The notes: a model not told the origin generated them from the sequence alone. A stretch of 64,000 nt of DNA from Lentibacillus kapialis (GCF_014646635.1 NZ_BMNQ01000007.1:24911-88910); one strand, 5' to 3'; shown: positions 25,893-35,448, counted from the stretch's first letter. Numbers and translations: made by a program.

Positions 25893-27331
25893 ATTGGCAG
25901 GCATTACTTCCATTAATTGCGATATTAGTGATTATTTTTGCTGTTGGGGTGTGGTCCAGTAAATACATAAGATCGTCAAATACGTTTATGCAGGATTATT
26001 TCCTCGGTGGAAGGAGTCTTGGCGGGTTTGTCCTGGCAATGACGATGACGGCAACATACGGCAGTGCCAGCAGTTTTATCGGAGGCCCGGGTACAGCCTA
26101 TACCGAGGGGCTGGGCTGGGTATTCCTGGCGATGACCCAGGTATCAACGGGCTATTTTGTGCTGATGGTTTTAGGTAAAAAATTTGCGATTGTGACGCGA
26201 AAGTATAAAGCGCTCACGATGGTCGACTTTTTAAAAGAACGCTATCAATCCAAGTGGGTTGTCCTGATTTCAGCGTTCAGCATTATTATCTTTTTATTTT
26301 CGGCGATGGCGGCCCAGTGGATTGGCGGTGCCCGGTTAATTGAATCATTGATTGGAATACCGTATACGAGTGCTTTATTCATTTTTGCGTTATTCGTGCT
26401 TATTTATGTAACGATCGGCGGTTTTCGGGCGGTCGCCCTAACTGATGCCATTCAAGGTTCGATAATGTTTGTCGGAACGCTCATTTTGCTGGTTGCGACG
26501 ATTATTGCAGGTGGCGGCATTTCCAATATCATCTCAGGTTTAAGTGCCGAAAATCCGAATTTAATTACGCCGTATGGTGCTGAGGGAACGCTCACACCAG
26601 CCTTCGTATCGTCATTTTGGATACTGGTCGGTGTCGGCGTTGTAGCATTGCCCCAGATTACGGTCAGGGCGATGTCCTATAAGGATTCCCGTTCTATGCA
26701 TCGTGCCATCATTATTGGTACGATCGTTGTTGGTGTGATTATGTTGAATATGCACTTGATCGGGGTGTTTGCCCGGCCGATTTTACCTGGCATTGAAGTC
26801 GGTGATAAGGTTATGCCGCTGATAGCATTGGAAGTTATGCCAAACTGGCTTGCAGGTATTGTGCTTGCAGCCCCAATGGCAGCCATCATGTCAACGGTCG
26901 ATTCATTGCTGCTCCTGGTCAGTTCATCAGTTGTTAAAGATGTTTATTTGAATTATGTCGAACCAAAGGCGACATACCAGCGGGTCAAACGGTTGAGTAT
27001 TGGTGTGACAGCGACTCTAGGGATTATTGTATTCCTGATGGCGCTTAACCCGCCTGATCTGATAATCTGGCTGAACCTGTTTGCCTTTGGTGGGCTTGAA
27101 GCGGCATTTATCTGGCCGATTGTTATGGGTCTGTACTGGAGCAAAGGGAATAAATTCGGTGCGCTTGCGTCCATGGTCGCCGGCGTCGGTCTTTATATTA
27201 TATCAGATACATTCTTCCCGCAGCCATTTGGCCTACATTCGGTCGTGCTACCGGTCGTGGTGTCGTTCTTTGTTTATGTCTTGGTGAGTCTGGGAACCCG
27301 AAATGCATCCATAAGTGAGGCTGCAAGCTGA
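25889..27331 (+). CDS. panF: Sodium/pantothenate symporter
   Basis: A 480-residue SSS-family symporter with about 13 TM segments. Family features include the YFLGGRSLGG loop, MTATYGSASSFIGGPGTAY and STVDSLLLLVSSSVVKDVYL (the sodium-site helix). The paired yhdT gene favours the PanF assignment over other SSS members. Pantothenate uptake would feed coenzyme A synthesis. A terminator-like hairpin follows, shared with the convergent uspA-type gene. Confidence 0.88.
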   Translation: MNWQALLPLIAILVIIFAVGVWSSKYIRSSNTFMQDYFLGGRSLGGFVLAMTMTATYGSASSFIGGPGTAYTEGLGWVFLAMTQVSTGYFVLMVLGKKFAIVTRKYKALTMVDFLKERYQSKWVVLISAFSIIIFLFSAMAAQWIGGARLIESLIGIPYTSALFIFALFVLIYVTIGGFRAVALTDAIQGSIMFVGTLILLVATIIAGGGISNIISGLSAENPNLITPYGAEGTLTPAFVSSFWILVGVGVVALPQITVRAMSYKDSRSMHRAIIIGTIVVGVIMLNMHLIGVFARPILPGIEVGDKVMPLIALEVMPNWLAGIVLAAPMAAIMSTVDSLLLLVSSSVVKDVYLNYVEPKATYQRVKRLSIGVTATLGIIVFLMALNPPDLIIWLNLFAFGGLEAAFIWPIVMGLYWSKGNKFGALASMVAGVGLYIISDTFFPQPFGLHSVVLPVVVSFFVYVLVSLGTRNASISEAAS

Positions 27332-27384
27332 TGCATTGGACTGATTGAGGAGGTCGTTCGTTTCGTGAACCGGATGTAAAAATA

Positions 27385-27417
27385 AAAGCCGCTTGACCTC
27401 AGTGGACAAACGGCTTT
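27385..27417. terminator. Hairpin between panF and the UspA-family gene
   Basis: AAAGCCG (27385-27391) and CGGCTTT (27411-27417) flank a loop between convergent genes; A-rich on the left and no long T-run on the right. Confidence 0.55.
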
Positions 27418-27430
27418 ACATGTTCTTGGA

Positions 27431-27850
27431 TTAACGAGCCACTAGTACAGGTAGTTCGGTTCGGTTCAGGACGGCATGGGCAACACTTCCGAGCAATGAA
27501 CGGTCAAAAAATCCACGACCGTGACTTCCAACAATGATTATGTCAGCATTTTTTTCTTTGGCAACGTCACAGATGGTTGTACTTGGATGACCGACTTTGT
27601 GCACAAAATGTACATGATTCTTCCATTCCGTATACATCTGGTTTTCGACTGTATTTCTTATGTCTTTTTTAATCTGATCTTCGTAACGGTCAATCACATC
27701 CGGGATATAATCGTAGGCATAATTTTCTTTGGCAGTCACGTAAAGCACGTATAATTCTGCTTCCGGCCAAGCTTTGAGATAATCTTTGACCATTTCCCCG
27801 GCATGTTTGGATGATTCCGACCCGTCCGTAGCAAATAAGATAGAATTCAC
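27431..27850 (-). CDS. Universal stress protein (UspA family)
   Basis: A 139-residue single-domain UspA protein. It starts NSILFATDGSESSKHAGEMV and has the ATP-binding GSHGRGFFDRSLLGSVAHAV motif (G-2x-G-9x-G-S type), so it is probably the ATP-binding kind. GTG 27850 follows AGGGGGA. It lies 18 bp downstream of the YeiH-family gene and is probably cotranscribed with it. Confidence 0.92.
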   Translation of the reverse strand: MNSILFATDGSESSKHAGEMVKDYLKAWPEAELYVLYVTAKENYAYDYIPDVIDRYEDQIKKDIRNTVENQMYTEWKNHVHFVHKVGHPSTTICDVAKEKNADIIIVGSHGRGFFDRSLLGSVAHAVLNRTELPVLVAR

Positions 27851-27868
27851 GAAAGTATCCCCCTCTTT

Positions 27869-28906
27869 TTATACGATGAAGTAAACGATAACAGATAATG
27901 CTAATGACGTAATGGTCATCGCAGCCAATGGGCGTAACGCACGTGTACGCAAGTCCTTCAAGCTGACGTTCAGACCAAGGCCGACCATGGCTGCTGTCAA
28001 CAACCATGTTGTCAACGTGAATACGCCATCCATCACACCATCTGATACTGGGATAGACTCACCTAATACGTAGCTTCCCAAAATACTTACAATAATAAAA
28101 CCAACAAGGAACCATGGAAATTCGATCTTTGCGTCTTCTGCTTCATTTGTCTTGTTTTTGCGTTTCATAATCGCTATAAAGATAAAACAAAGCGGAACAA
28201 GCAAGAAGACACGCCCCAATTTTGCCAGCAATGCGATGGCTAATCCCTCATCACCTGCAGGCGCACCTGCCAAAGCAACATGAGCAACTTCATGCAGACT
28301 GGATCCTGACCAGATCCCGTACTCAATGGCGTCAAGCGGCAGCACAGGACGCAGTATGGTATATGCGATTGCAAAAATGGTTCCCATCAAGGCGATAATG
28401 CCAACACCAATAGCTGTATCTTCATCTTTTGATTTCACAATCGGCGCAACTGCGGCGATGGCTGCTGCCCCGCAGACCCCTGTACCAACTCCAAGTAATA
28501 GGGATATGCTTTTATCCGCTTTAAACACTTTCGCCAGCCAGACAGTTGCTAAAATAGCAAAAACAATGACGCCGGCATCCCGAACTAACAGTCCAAGACC
28601 ATCACTCAGAACAGTATCAATACTCAGTTTTAGTCCGTACAGAATAATGGCTGCCCGCAATAATCGCTTTGATGCAAAGGCAATTCCCGGTCGGATCGCT
28701 TCAGGATATCCGAAAATCTGTCGGTAAAAAACAGCGATTATAATGGCACATGCCAATTGTCCGACACGGTCGAACCCGGGCACCATTGCGAGCAAATATC
28801 CTAGTAAAGCAATCAAAAAAGTGAATGCTATCCCGCCAATCCAAGCTGTTTGGGGGGACGGCTGTTTTTTTGTTTCTGTGTTTGTTTGCATTTCCGGCAT
28901 CGCCAT
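27869..28906 (-). CDS. YeiH/UPF0324-family membrane protein (putative sulfate/anion exporter)
   Basis: A 345-residue protein with about ten TM segments. Conserved stretches include ILYGLKLSIDTV, LLGVGTGVCGAAAIAAVAPI, and YGIWSGSSLHEVAHVALAG. ATG 28906 has AAAGGAGGTG upstream; an in-frame start much further upstream is not supported. A LysR gene is divergent (123 bp), the usual YeiH/YeiE arrangement, and likely regulates it. Members have been linked to sulfate or sulfite export, but the substrate here is not shown. Confidence 0.85.
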   Translation of the reverse strand: MAMPEMQTNTETKKQPSPQTAWIGGIAFTFLIALLGYLLAMVPGFDRVGQLACAIIIAVFYRQIFGYPEAIRPGIAFASKRLLRAAIILYGLKLSIDTVLSDGLGLLVRDAGVIVFAILATVWLAKVFKADKSISLLLGVGTGVCGAAAIAAVAPIVKSKDEDTAIGVGIIALMGTIFAIAYTILRPVLPLDAIEYGIWSGSSLHEVAHVALAGAPAGDEGLAIALLAKLGRVFLLVPLCFIFIAIMKRKNKTNEAEDAKIEFPWFLVGFIIVSILGSYVLGESIPVSDGVMDGVFTLTTWLLTAAMVGLGLNVSLKDLRTRALRPLAAMTITSLALSVIVYFIV

Positions 28907-29029
28907 GAAAACACCTCCTTTATTAAGCATAATGGCTTTACTAACATAAGGAAAATAATTATTTCTAATCATGACCATAAGTAATATGTTATGATAAACA
29001 AAACACGTGCTAAAAGGGTGAGTTATAAA

Positions 29030-29938
29030 ATGGATCAGCACTTACAGGTTTTTGTAACAGTTGCAGAGAAACAAAACTTTTCAAGAGCAGCGGAAGAATT
29101 ACATATGACACAACCTGCCGTCAGCCAATATATACGGACATTTGAGGAGAATATAGGTGTGCGGCTTTTGGAACGGACGAATAAATATGTGCACTTAAAT
29201 AAAGCTGGTGAAATTGTCTATCATCATGCGAAGGAAATTGTTGGTTTGTACACCAGAATGCAACATTTGGTGGATGATTTAGCTAATAAAGCCAGCGGCC
29301 CCCTTTCAATTGGGGCTAGTTATACGTTTGGTGAGTACGTGCTTCCTCATATTCTTGCTAAAATGAAAGAAAGCTATCCGGAAATCCGGCCCACTGTCAT
29401 GATTGGCAATACAGCTGAAGTTGCGGATTCAGTGATGCATCATCAGCTTGATATCGGTATTGTGGAAGGTCATTTTAAAAATGAACAGCAATTTCAGACT
29501 GAAGAATTTGCAGAAGATTCTATGGTCGTTGTTGCGTCTCCGAAACATCCTTTGGTAAACAGGCATAATGAAATAACGACAGAGGATTTAGAAGAACAAA
29601 CGTGGATTTTGCGGGAGGTGGGTTCAGGTACCCGGGAAGCCGCTGAAAAAATGTTTCAGCGTTTTGGGATTTCGCCTGCCAACATTATGAATATTGGCAG
29701 TACACAGCCTATCAAAGAAGCGGTCGAGGCGGGGCTTGGAATAAGTTTATTATCACAATGGGCCATTCAAAAAGAACTGCGCAATGGTGATATACAAATG
29801 GTTGATGTTAAGGGTCTGCCGTTCACAAGACAATTTTCAATCGTTACAACGTCGCCCTTCCAGACCAAGGCATTGCAGGTTTTTATAGCATTATTGCGGC
29901 ATAAAAAGGAACTCACTGTTTTTTCCGCTGGGGAATAG
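29030..29938 (+). CDS. LysR-family transcriptional regulator (CysL/YeiE-like)
   Basis: A 302-residue LTTR. The N-terminal winged HTH reads LQVFVTVAEKQNFSRAAEEL and TQPAVSQYIRTFEENIGVRL. The C-terminal effector domain follows, with the GEYVLPHILAKM and VEAGLGISLLS blocks. ATG 29030 follows AAGGGTGAG. It is divergently placed from the YeiH-family exporter, so the shared intergenic region probably holds its operator. A sulfur-related effector is inferred from the YeiH pairing. Confidence 0.9.
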   Translation: MDQHLQVFVTVAEKQNFSRAAEELHMTQPAVSQYIRTFEENIGVRLLERTNKYVHLNKAGEIVYHHAKEIVGLYTRMQHLVDDLANKASGPLSIGASYTFGEYVLPHILAKMKESYPEIRPTVMIGNTAEVADSVMHHQLDIGIVEGHFKNEQQFQTEEFAEDSMVVVASPKHPLVNRHNEITTEDLEEQTWILREVGSGTREAAEKMFQRFGISPANIMNIGSTQPIKEAVEAGLGISLLSQWAIQKELRNGDIQMVDVKGLPFTRQFSIVTTSPFQTKALQVFIALLRHKKELTVFSAGE

Positions 29939-30123
29939 CCATTTTGCGAGGCGTGCTCTTAGCTGCAGAGTTAATTGCTGAGGCAAAGTAGTGAAAATGA
30001 GTGTATACTTAATAGACTGCGGTATCATTTTGTCAGAGTGTAAGATTACAATTTTGATAACGTCATTATGTTAACATACTAATAGTGTCTCTAATAAATA
30101 CGCGTTGGGAGAGTGTTGCTTAA

Positions 30124-30714
30124 ATGACAACGATCGGATTTGTCCGTCATGGGGTTACACAGTGGAACAAGGAAGGAAGAGCGCAAGGAAACTCCGATAT
30201 TCCATTAGATACAGAAGGTTTAAAGCAGGCTCGTCTTTTGGCGGAACAGCTGGAAATCGGTGACTGGGACATTGTATATTCCAGTGATCTATTGCGGGCG
30301 AAGCAAACCGCGGAAATTCTGAATGATAAACTTGGAACACAGTTACAGCTGGATTCCAGGCTTCGTGAGAGAGGCTGCGGACTTGTTGAAGGGATGACAG
30401 AGGAAGAAAGGGTGCAGCAATGGGGACCTAAGTGGCGTGAACTGGATATGCAATTCGAAACACAGGACAGCATTATTGCCAGAGGGATGGCATTTATTGA
30501 CGAGATTAGTGACAAGCATAAGCATCAGAATGTATTAATTGTCAGCCACGGAACATTCATTAAGATGCTCTTGAACAGACTTCTTCCTGATTCGAATATG
30601 GATGAATCCTTAAAAAACACATCACTAACCTCCATGTCAAGAGATGATAGCGGCTGGGCTTGTGATATGTATAATTGGACTGAGCATTTGTTGAAAAGCG
30701 ATTTATTTAATTGA
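30124..30714 (+). CDS. Histidine phosphatase family protein (phosphoglycerate mutase-like)
   Basis: A 196-residue protein with the catalytic RHG motif at FVRHGVTQWNKEGRAQGN (His9), the SSDLLRAKQTAEI block, the acid/base Glu in RERGCGLVEG, and second histidine VSHGTFIK. B. subtilis PhoE/YhfR-like enzymes are the closest type I know; a broad phosphatase is more likely than a glycolytic mutase. It precedes a GNAT gene by 71 bp. Confidence 0.88.
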   Translation: MTTIGFVRHGVTQWNKEGRAQGNSDIPLDTEGLKQARLLAEQLEIGDWDIVYSSDLLRAKQTAEILNDKLGTQLQLDSRLRERGCGLVEGMTEEERVQQWGPKWRELDMQFETQDSIIARGMAFIDEISDKHKHQNVLIVSHGTFIKMLLNRLLPDSNMDESLKNTSLTSMSRDDSGWACDMYNWTEHLLKSDLFN

Positions 30715-30785
30715 CTGTTTAAAATGGCAATTTTCAGCTGTTTTATGCAGCATTTTGATAATGAAATGAATAGGGTGGGGACCAA

Positions 30786-31328
30786 GTGAAATTACTGACA
30801 GGCCATAAAATCAAACTGACTAGATTTAAAGAGACTGATTTATCTATATTGGAGCAATGGTATCAGGATGAAACGTTTATGCGGCTTATGGATGCTTCTC
30901 CCGTTTTTCCAAAATCCGTTGAGGAGTTAAAAGAGTGGTATTTGAAAAAGCTCAAGAACAATGAATTTCTGTTTGCAGTCCGGATACTGGAATCGGATGA
31001 CTTAATTGGATTCGTGGAACTGGATTCGATTGATTGGGCGAACCGTAATGCATGGCTGGCACTTGGTATTGGAGATAAAACAAACTGGAACAAAGGATAT
31101 GGTCAGGAATCGCTTAGGCTTGTCTTGGGTTTTGCGTTCAGGGAACTGAATCTGCTTCGTGTTCAGTTAACTGTATTTGAACGTAATAATCGGGCGATTG
31201 CAGCTTATGAAAAGTGCGGTTTTAAACATGAGGGCGGCCACAGAGAATATTTGAATCGTGACGGTGAGTCCGAGGACATGCTTATTTTTGGCATTTTGCG
31301 CCGGGAATGGCAAGCGCTGCAATCGTAA
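30786..31328 (+). CDS. GNAT-family N-acetyltransferase (RimJ/RimL type)
   Basis: A 180-residue GNAT protein. The acetyl-CoA pyrophosphate loop region is GDKTNWNKGYGQESLRLVLG, followed by LRVQLTVFERNNRAIAAYEK and CGFKHEGGHRE, typical of the RimJ/RimL subgroup. GTG 30786 has AGGGTGGGG upstream. The substrate (protein N-terminus or small molecule) cannot be told. Confidence 0.88.
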   Translation: MKLLTGHKIKLTRFKETDLSILEQWYQDETFMRLMDASPVFPKSVEELKEWYLKKLKNNEFLFAVRILESDDLIGFVELDSIDWANRNAWLALGIGDKTNWNKGYGQESLRLVLGFAFRELNLLRVQLTVFERNNRAIAAYEKCGFKHEGGHREYLNRDGESEDMLIFGILRREWQALQS

Positions 31329-31378
31329 AAGAAATGTTTACTTAATTAGTTACCGGGTTGTCGAAAGGATGGGAAGAG

Positions 31379-31987
31379 ATGCCAAAAGACAAGCTAATCG
31401 GGAAATATGATAAACACGTCGACATGTTTAACGCATTATGCACCAGCCGTTTTTGGGAACGTTGGAGAAGGGCGCTTTTAGCAAGTGCCTATGGAAAAGT
31501 TTTGGAAGTGGGTGTCGGCAACGGGGCAAACTTCCCATATTACAGCAGGGAGAACGTTCATGTAACAGGGGTGGATTTCAGCCCGGAAATGATTAAAAGT
31601 GCCGGACAAACTGCCACCGATTATAAAATGGATGCCGAACTGATACAACAGGATGTGGAAGATTTGACTTTTGAATCGGGTTCATTTGATTGCATTGTAT
31701 CCACGCTGACGATGTGCGGCTATCCCAATCCAACGGGGGTGTTGAATCAATTTAACCGCTGGTGCCGTGAAGATGGCATCATCCTGTTAATGGAACACGG
31801 TATCAGCTCAAATCGTGTTTTGTCGTATACTCAAAAGATGGTCGACCCATTGTTCAAAAAAACCGCCGGCTGCCATTGTGACCGAAATATCATGAAGATT
31901 GTTGAGAACTCCGCTCCTAAGGTTGACTATAAGAACAGTTATTGGACAGATATCATAAGTTTAATCTGGGCCAGACCGGTTAAATAA
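31379..31987 (+). CDS. Class I SAM-dependent methyltransferase
   Basis: A 202-residue methyltransferase with motif I VLEVGVGNGANFPYY, an acidic residue in TGVDFSPEM, and post-I SFDCIVSTLTMCGYPNP. It resembles UbiE/Ubie-like lipid or small-molecule methyltransferases. ATG 31379 has GGGAAGAG just before it; an in-frame TTG at 31358 has no site. Cysteines in TAGCHCDRN are notable but of unknown role. The substrate is unknown. Confidence 0.85.
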   Translation: MPKDKLIGKYDKHVDMFNALCTSRFWERWRRALLASAYGKVLEVGVGNGANFPYYSRENVHVTGVDFSPEMIKSAGQTATDYKMDAELIQQDVEDLTFESGSFDCIVSTLTMCGYPNPTGVLNQFNRWCREDGIILLMEHGISSNRVLSYTQKMVDPLFKKTAGCHCDRNIMKIVENSAPKVDYKNSYWTDIISLIWARPVK

Positions 31988-32016
31988 TATAGCCTTATCG
32001 GTTTGGATGCTAATAC

Positions 32017-32049
32017 AGAATGAGGATGTCTGTCCGACATCCTCATTCT
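32017..32049. terminator. Bidirectional terminator hairpin
   Basis: AGAATGAGGATGTC (32017-32030) pairs perfectly with GACATCCTCATTCT (32036-32049) between the methyltransferase gene and the convergent acetoacetyl-CoA synthetase gene, touching the latter's stop codon. Confidence 0.7.
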
Positions 32050-34040
32050 CACTTATTACCTATTTCAGCTTGTTCTTCCGCGAAACGAACAAAGTAATCA
32101 AGTGAAGTCTGGTTGTTCAATGACCCTTTATTGACCACTTCATTAACCGGTTTTCCCATCAATATTTTTTTGATCGGTATTTCCAGTTTTTTGCCATTTA
32201 GTGTTTTCGGCAGATCAGGCGCTTCGTAAATACCGCTTGGTACGTGCCGTGGTGAGCAATGTTGACGGATCTGTTGTTTAATTGTGTTTTTCACATCATC
32301 AGTCAGTTCCTCACCGGTTTTCATCAGGACAAATAATGGTGTATAGGATTCGCCATCACCTTTTGGAACGTCCACAATTAGACTATCACTTACTTTACTG
32401 ACGTGGTCGACCGCACGATAAATTTCACTCGTACCGATACGAATTCCTCCGCGATTAATAGTCGCATCAGATCGTCCATAAATGACACACGTGCGCCGCT
32501 CGGTAATTTTTAAATAATCTCCGTGCCGCCAAATACCCGGGAATACATCGAAGTAGCTGTCATGAAGGCGAGTACCGTCCGGGTCATTCCAAAAATAAAT
32601 TGGCATGGATGGGAATGGTTCAGTCAGTACAAGTTCACCGACTTCTTCAATTTGCGGGTTGGCATCATCATCAAAACTTTTAATTTTAGCACCAAGTCCG
32701 CGGCACTGCAGTTCCCCTGCATATACCGGCAAAATGGGTACACCCAGAATAAATGCTGTACAGACATCGGTTCCCCCGCTTGCTGAGGCAATCCAAAGGT
32801 CCTTTTTCACATTATCATAGCACCATTGAAATCCCTCAGGCGGAAGCGGAGACCCAGTTGAACTTATGCTCTTAAGATGGCTCAAGTCGAATTCATCACC
32901 AGGTTTCAGGTCCTCATCTTTCATACACGCGGTAATATAGCTTGCACTCGTACCAAAGACTGTCATCTTTGTATCCTGGGCAAACTTCCACAGCATCCGC
33001 TTGTCCGGATAGGCCGGGTTGCCGTCGTATAGGATAATCGTACTGCCGGTCAGCAGTCCGCCGACAAGGAAATTCCACATCATCCAGCCTGTGGTGGTAA
33101 ACCAGAAGAAACGGTCGTCTTCTCCAAGGTCTGCATGAAATGTCAATGCTTTCAGATGTTCAAGCAAAATACCGCCCTGACTTTGCACAATCGGCTTCGG
33201 TTTTCCGGTGGTGCCGGAAGAAAATAGTACCCATAGCGGGTCATTGAAGTTCACATGTTCAAAAGTAAGGGTCCCTGATTCCGCAATCGCATCTTCCCAT
33301 AATGTGACGTTTTTCAGATGACCTGTATCAGGTTGTTTATTCAAATACGGGATAGCGATAGTTGCTTCCAATGTCGGCAACTCGGACTGAATATTCTCCG
33401 CGACATCAATCCGATCGAAATCCTTTCCGCTGTAACGGTAGCCATCAACGGTCACCATCACTTTCGGTTCGATTTGTTTGAACCGGTCAATCACGCTTTG
33501 AGTGCCAAATTCCGGTGAGGCACTCGACCAGATTGCACCAAGGCTTGCGGTCGCCAAAAACGCCACAATAGTTTCATAGATATTAGCAACATAAGCCACG
33601 ACACGATCGCCTTTTGCTACACCCATATTTTTAAGGGTTTGCTGCATGGCCGCTGTGTCCTGGTACAGTTTCTGCCATGTAATTTCCTCTGTGCCGCGTA
33701 ATTCTGACGAATGGATAATAGCCGGCTTTTCATTATCTCGGTCTTTGAAAATATGTTCGGTATAGTTAATAGTCGCTTCCGGAAACCATCCCGTTCCAGG
33801 CATCTGATGTGATGTCAGAACTGTTCTATAAGGATTTTCCGCTTGGATATCAAAGTATTCCCATATTGACATCCAGAAATCTTCCAATTCGTCTGTGGAC
33901 CATTTCCAGAGCGAATGATAGTCACCGAATTGCAGGTTTTTATGTGCGCTTAACCAATTCATATAATCATAGATTTTTGATTGTTGTTTTCGTTTATTAT
34001 CCGGTTCCCATAACAGGGTACCTTCTTTTATCTCGTTCAA
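32049..34040 (-). CDS. Acetoacetate-CoA ligase
   Basis: A 663-residue AMP-forming ligase of the acetoacetyl-CoA synthetase subgroup. The N-terminal ACAS domain includes NLQFGDYHSLWKWS. The AMP-binding P-loop is LFSSGTTGKPKPIV, and SSTGSPLPPEGFQW with SGGTDVCTAF are the subgroup's usual A4-A5 signatures. The C-terminal GRSDATINRGGIRIGTSEIY contains the hinge, and the acylation lysine is in KTLNGKKLEIPIK. TTG 34040 follows AAAGGAGGGG. It activates acetoacetate for ketone-body or polyhydroxybutyrate metabolism. Monocistronic. Confidence 0.92.
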   Translation of the reverse strand: MNEIKEGTLLWEPDNKRKQQSKIYDYMNWLSAHKNLQFGDYHSLWKWSTDELEDFWMSIWEYFDIQAENPYRTVLTSHQMPGTGWFPEATINYTEHIFKDRDNEKPAIIHSSELRGTEEITWQKLYQDTAAMQQTLKNMGVAKGDRVVAYVANIYETIVAFLATASLGAIWSSASPEFGTQSVIDRFKQIEPKVMVTVDGYRYSGKDFDRIDVAENIQSELPTLEATIAIPYLNKQPDTGHLKNVTLWEDAIAESGTLTFEHVNFNDPLWVLFSSGTTGKPKPIVQSQGGILLEHLKALTFHADLGEDDRFFWFTTTGWMMWNFLVGGLLTGSTIILYDGNPAYPDKRMLWKFAQDTKMTVFGTSASYITACMKDEDLKPGDEFDLSHLKSISSTGSPLPPEGFQWCYDNVKKDLWIASASGGTDVCTAFILGVPILPVYAGELQCRGLGAKIKSFDDDANPQIEEVGELVLTEPFPSMPIYFWNDPDGTRLHDSYFDVFPGIWRHGDYLKITERRTCVIYGRSDATINRGGIRIGTSEIYRAVDHVSKVSDSLIVDVPKGDGESYTPLFVLMKTGEELTDDVKNTIKQQIRQHCSPRHVPSGIYEAPDLPKTLNGKKLEIPIKKILMGKPVNEVVNKGSLNNQTSLDYFVRFAEEQAEIGNK

Positions 34041-34283
34041 TATCCTGCCCCTCCTTTAGACTGCACTCGTTATCTATTATATGAAACCGTTTTCCGTGTG
34101 TAAAGGATAAGTAGGGGTTGGGAATTGGAAATGTCATTATGGTTTATGAGCTGTAGGGTATACGTTTCAACAAAATGAAAAGGTCAGGAAGTCATATTAT
34201 TGGAGTGGCTTTATTCAGGAATAGTGAATTGACAAAGATATTGAAGTTTTTAGCTTCGGTTATTGTTTGTTAAATGTGGTTTT

Positions 34284-35045
34284 CTATAAATCCCTTAGCT
34301 TTGTTTCATGTTCTATGGAGCGTAAAGCAAGGGTTTCCATCGATTTATCCTGCCTTCGATTGCTATCTGAAAGCTCCTGCAGTTTTTCGGAATTCACTGC
34401 AACCTGACTAAAGTTTCGGTTGATTTGGTAGTAATTACGATCAATTCGTGCTGCATTGTCACCTATTTTATCTTCAAGCCGTTGAATATCGTCCTTAGAG
34501 GCCATGCCGGATAAATCGTCTTTGGTCGCCATGCCAGAGATGTCGTCCTTAGAGGCCATGCCGGATAAATCGTCTTTGGTCGCCATGCCAGAGATGTCGT
34601 CCTTAGAGGCCATGCCGGATAAATCCTCTTTGGTCGCCATGCCAGAGATATCGTCCTTAGAAGCCATATCGTATAAATCGTCTTTGGTCGCCATGCCAGA
34701 GATATCGTCCTTAGTAGCCACCCCGGATAAGTCATCTTTGGTCGCCATGCCAGAGATGTCGTCCTTAGTAGCCATACCGGGCAAGTCATCTTTGGTCGCC
34801 ATGCCGGATAAATCGTCTTTGGTCGCCATGCCAGAGATATCATCCTTAGAGGCCATATCGGATAAGTCATCTTTGGTCGCCATGCCAGAGATGTCGTCCT
34901 TAGTAGCCATCTCGGACAAGTCATCTTTGGTTGTCATGCCGTAGATATCGTCCTTAGAGGCCATCCCGGACAAGTCATCTTTGGTCGCCATGTTAATTTT
35001 GATGCCTCTGATTTCATCGATTAACAGTTGTAAAGTATCTTCCAA
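34284..35045 (-). CDS. Protein of nineteen 9-residue tandem repeats with C-terminal coiled coil
   Basis: A 253-residue protein. Residues 1-18 are an amphipathic helix (MEDTLQLLIDEIRGIKIN). Residues 19-189 are exactly nineteen nonapeptides of form M-[AT]-[TS]-K-[DE]-D-[LI]-x-x, mostly MATKDDLSG alternating with MASKDDISG. Residues 190-253 are charged and heptad-like, so probably coiled coil. There is no signal peptide or TM segment. Function unknown; similar KDDL-type repeats occur in coiled-coil proteins and phage fibre-like proteins. The start has an AGGTGAG-type site. The copy number probably varies between strains because the DNA repeats are near identical. Confidence 0.8.
   Translation of the reverse strand: MEDTLQLLIDEIRGIKINMATKDDLSGMASKDDIYGMTTKDDLSEMATKDDISGMATKDDLSDMASKDDISGMATKDDLSGMATKDDLPGMATKDDISGMATKDDLSGVATKDDISGMATKDDLYDMASKDDISGMATKEDLSGMASKDDISGMATKDDLSGMASKDDISGMATKDDLSGMASKDDIQRLEDKIGDNAARIDRNYYQINRNFSQVAVNSEKLQELSDSNRRQDKSMETLALRSIEHETKLRDL
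34479..34991 (-). repeat. Array of 27-bp coding repeats, partly as 54-bp double units
   Basis: Nineteen 27-bp units. Between about 34498 and 34660 the units alternate as near-identical 54-bp pairs (one beginning ATGCCGGATAAATCG on the plus strand, the other ATGCCAGAGATGTCG), which points to recent expansion by two-unit steps. Because 27 is a multiple of three, several other frames also stay open over this stretch. Confidence 0.9.
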
Positions 35046-35268
35046 TCATCTCACCTCCCTTACTCTTCAACAAAGGTTGTTTAAACTATATCACGCTACA
35101 ACACAGGCTGCAACTTTACATTTAACGTGAATAACACAAAAAAATTGCCATTTTTTCGGCAGAAATGATCACTATTAAGGGTGTTGTCAAAAAATGTCGC
35201 ATTAAAGTTTCGCAAAATCAAAATATAATCGCTTATTCACGTTTTTCGCCTCATACGTAATATGTTTT

Positions 35269-35391
35269 GTGACAAGCCAAAATGATGTTGAATCTCATGC
35301 GCAGGCTGAGCTTGAATTAGAAAAAACCGGCATTTGCCCGTCTTATACCGAGTGCCAACGTTTTCCTTATAAGGTCGTACATAATTTATAA
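35269..35391 (+). CDS. Small open reading frame of doubtful status
   Basis: GTG 35269 to TAA 35389-35391 would encode 40 residues with protein-like composition (SQNDVESHAQAELELEKT, then CPSYTECQRFPYKVV). No ribosome site precedes it, so it may be a gene remnant. The stretch 35052-35396 otherwise shows nothing I can support apart from a GGGTGTTGTCAAAAAA tract that recalls insertion-sequence ends. Confidence 0.22.
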   Translation: MTSQNDVESHAQAELELEKTGICPSYTECQRFPYKVVHNL

Positions 35392-35396
35392 GAAAA

Positions 35397-35422
35397 CACT
35401 CCAGCAAAGTATTTCCGGAGTG
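35397..35422. terminator. Terminator-like hairpin
   Basis: CACTCC (35397-35402) with GGAGTG (35417-35422), flanked by A-rich sequence on the left and CTTTT on the right; it follows the zinc-ribbon gene on the minus strand (T-run on that strand). Confidence 0.6.
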
Positions 35423-35448
35423 CTTTTAGATAGTGGTGATTGCCATAG

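Noticed and set aside
34463..34944. Additional long frames on both strands over the 9-residue repeat gene
   Set aside because: The 27-bp period keeps several frames open; their sequences have low-complexity composition and no ribosome sites.
35161..35240. Insertion-sequence end (GGGTGTTGTCAAAAAA tract)
   Set aside because: No matching inverted end, target duplication or transposase fragment is visible nearby.
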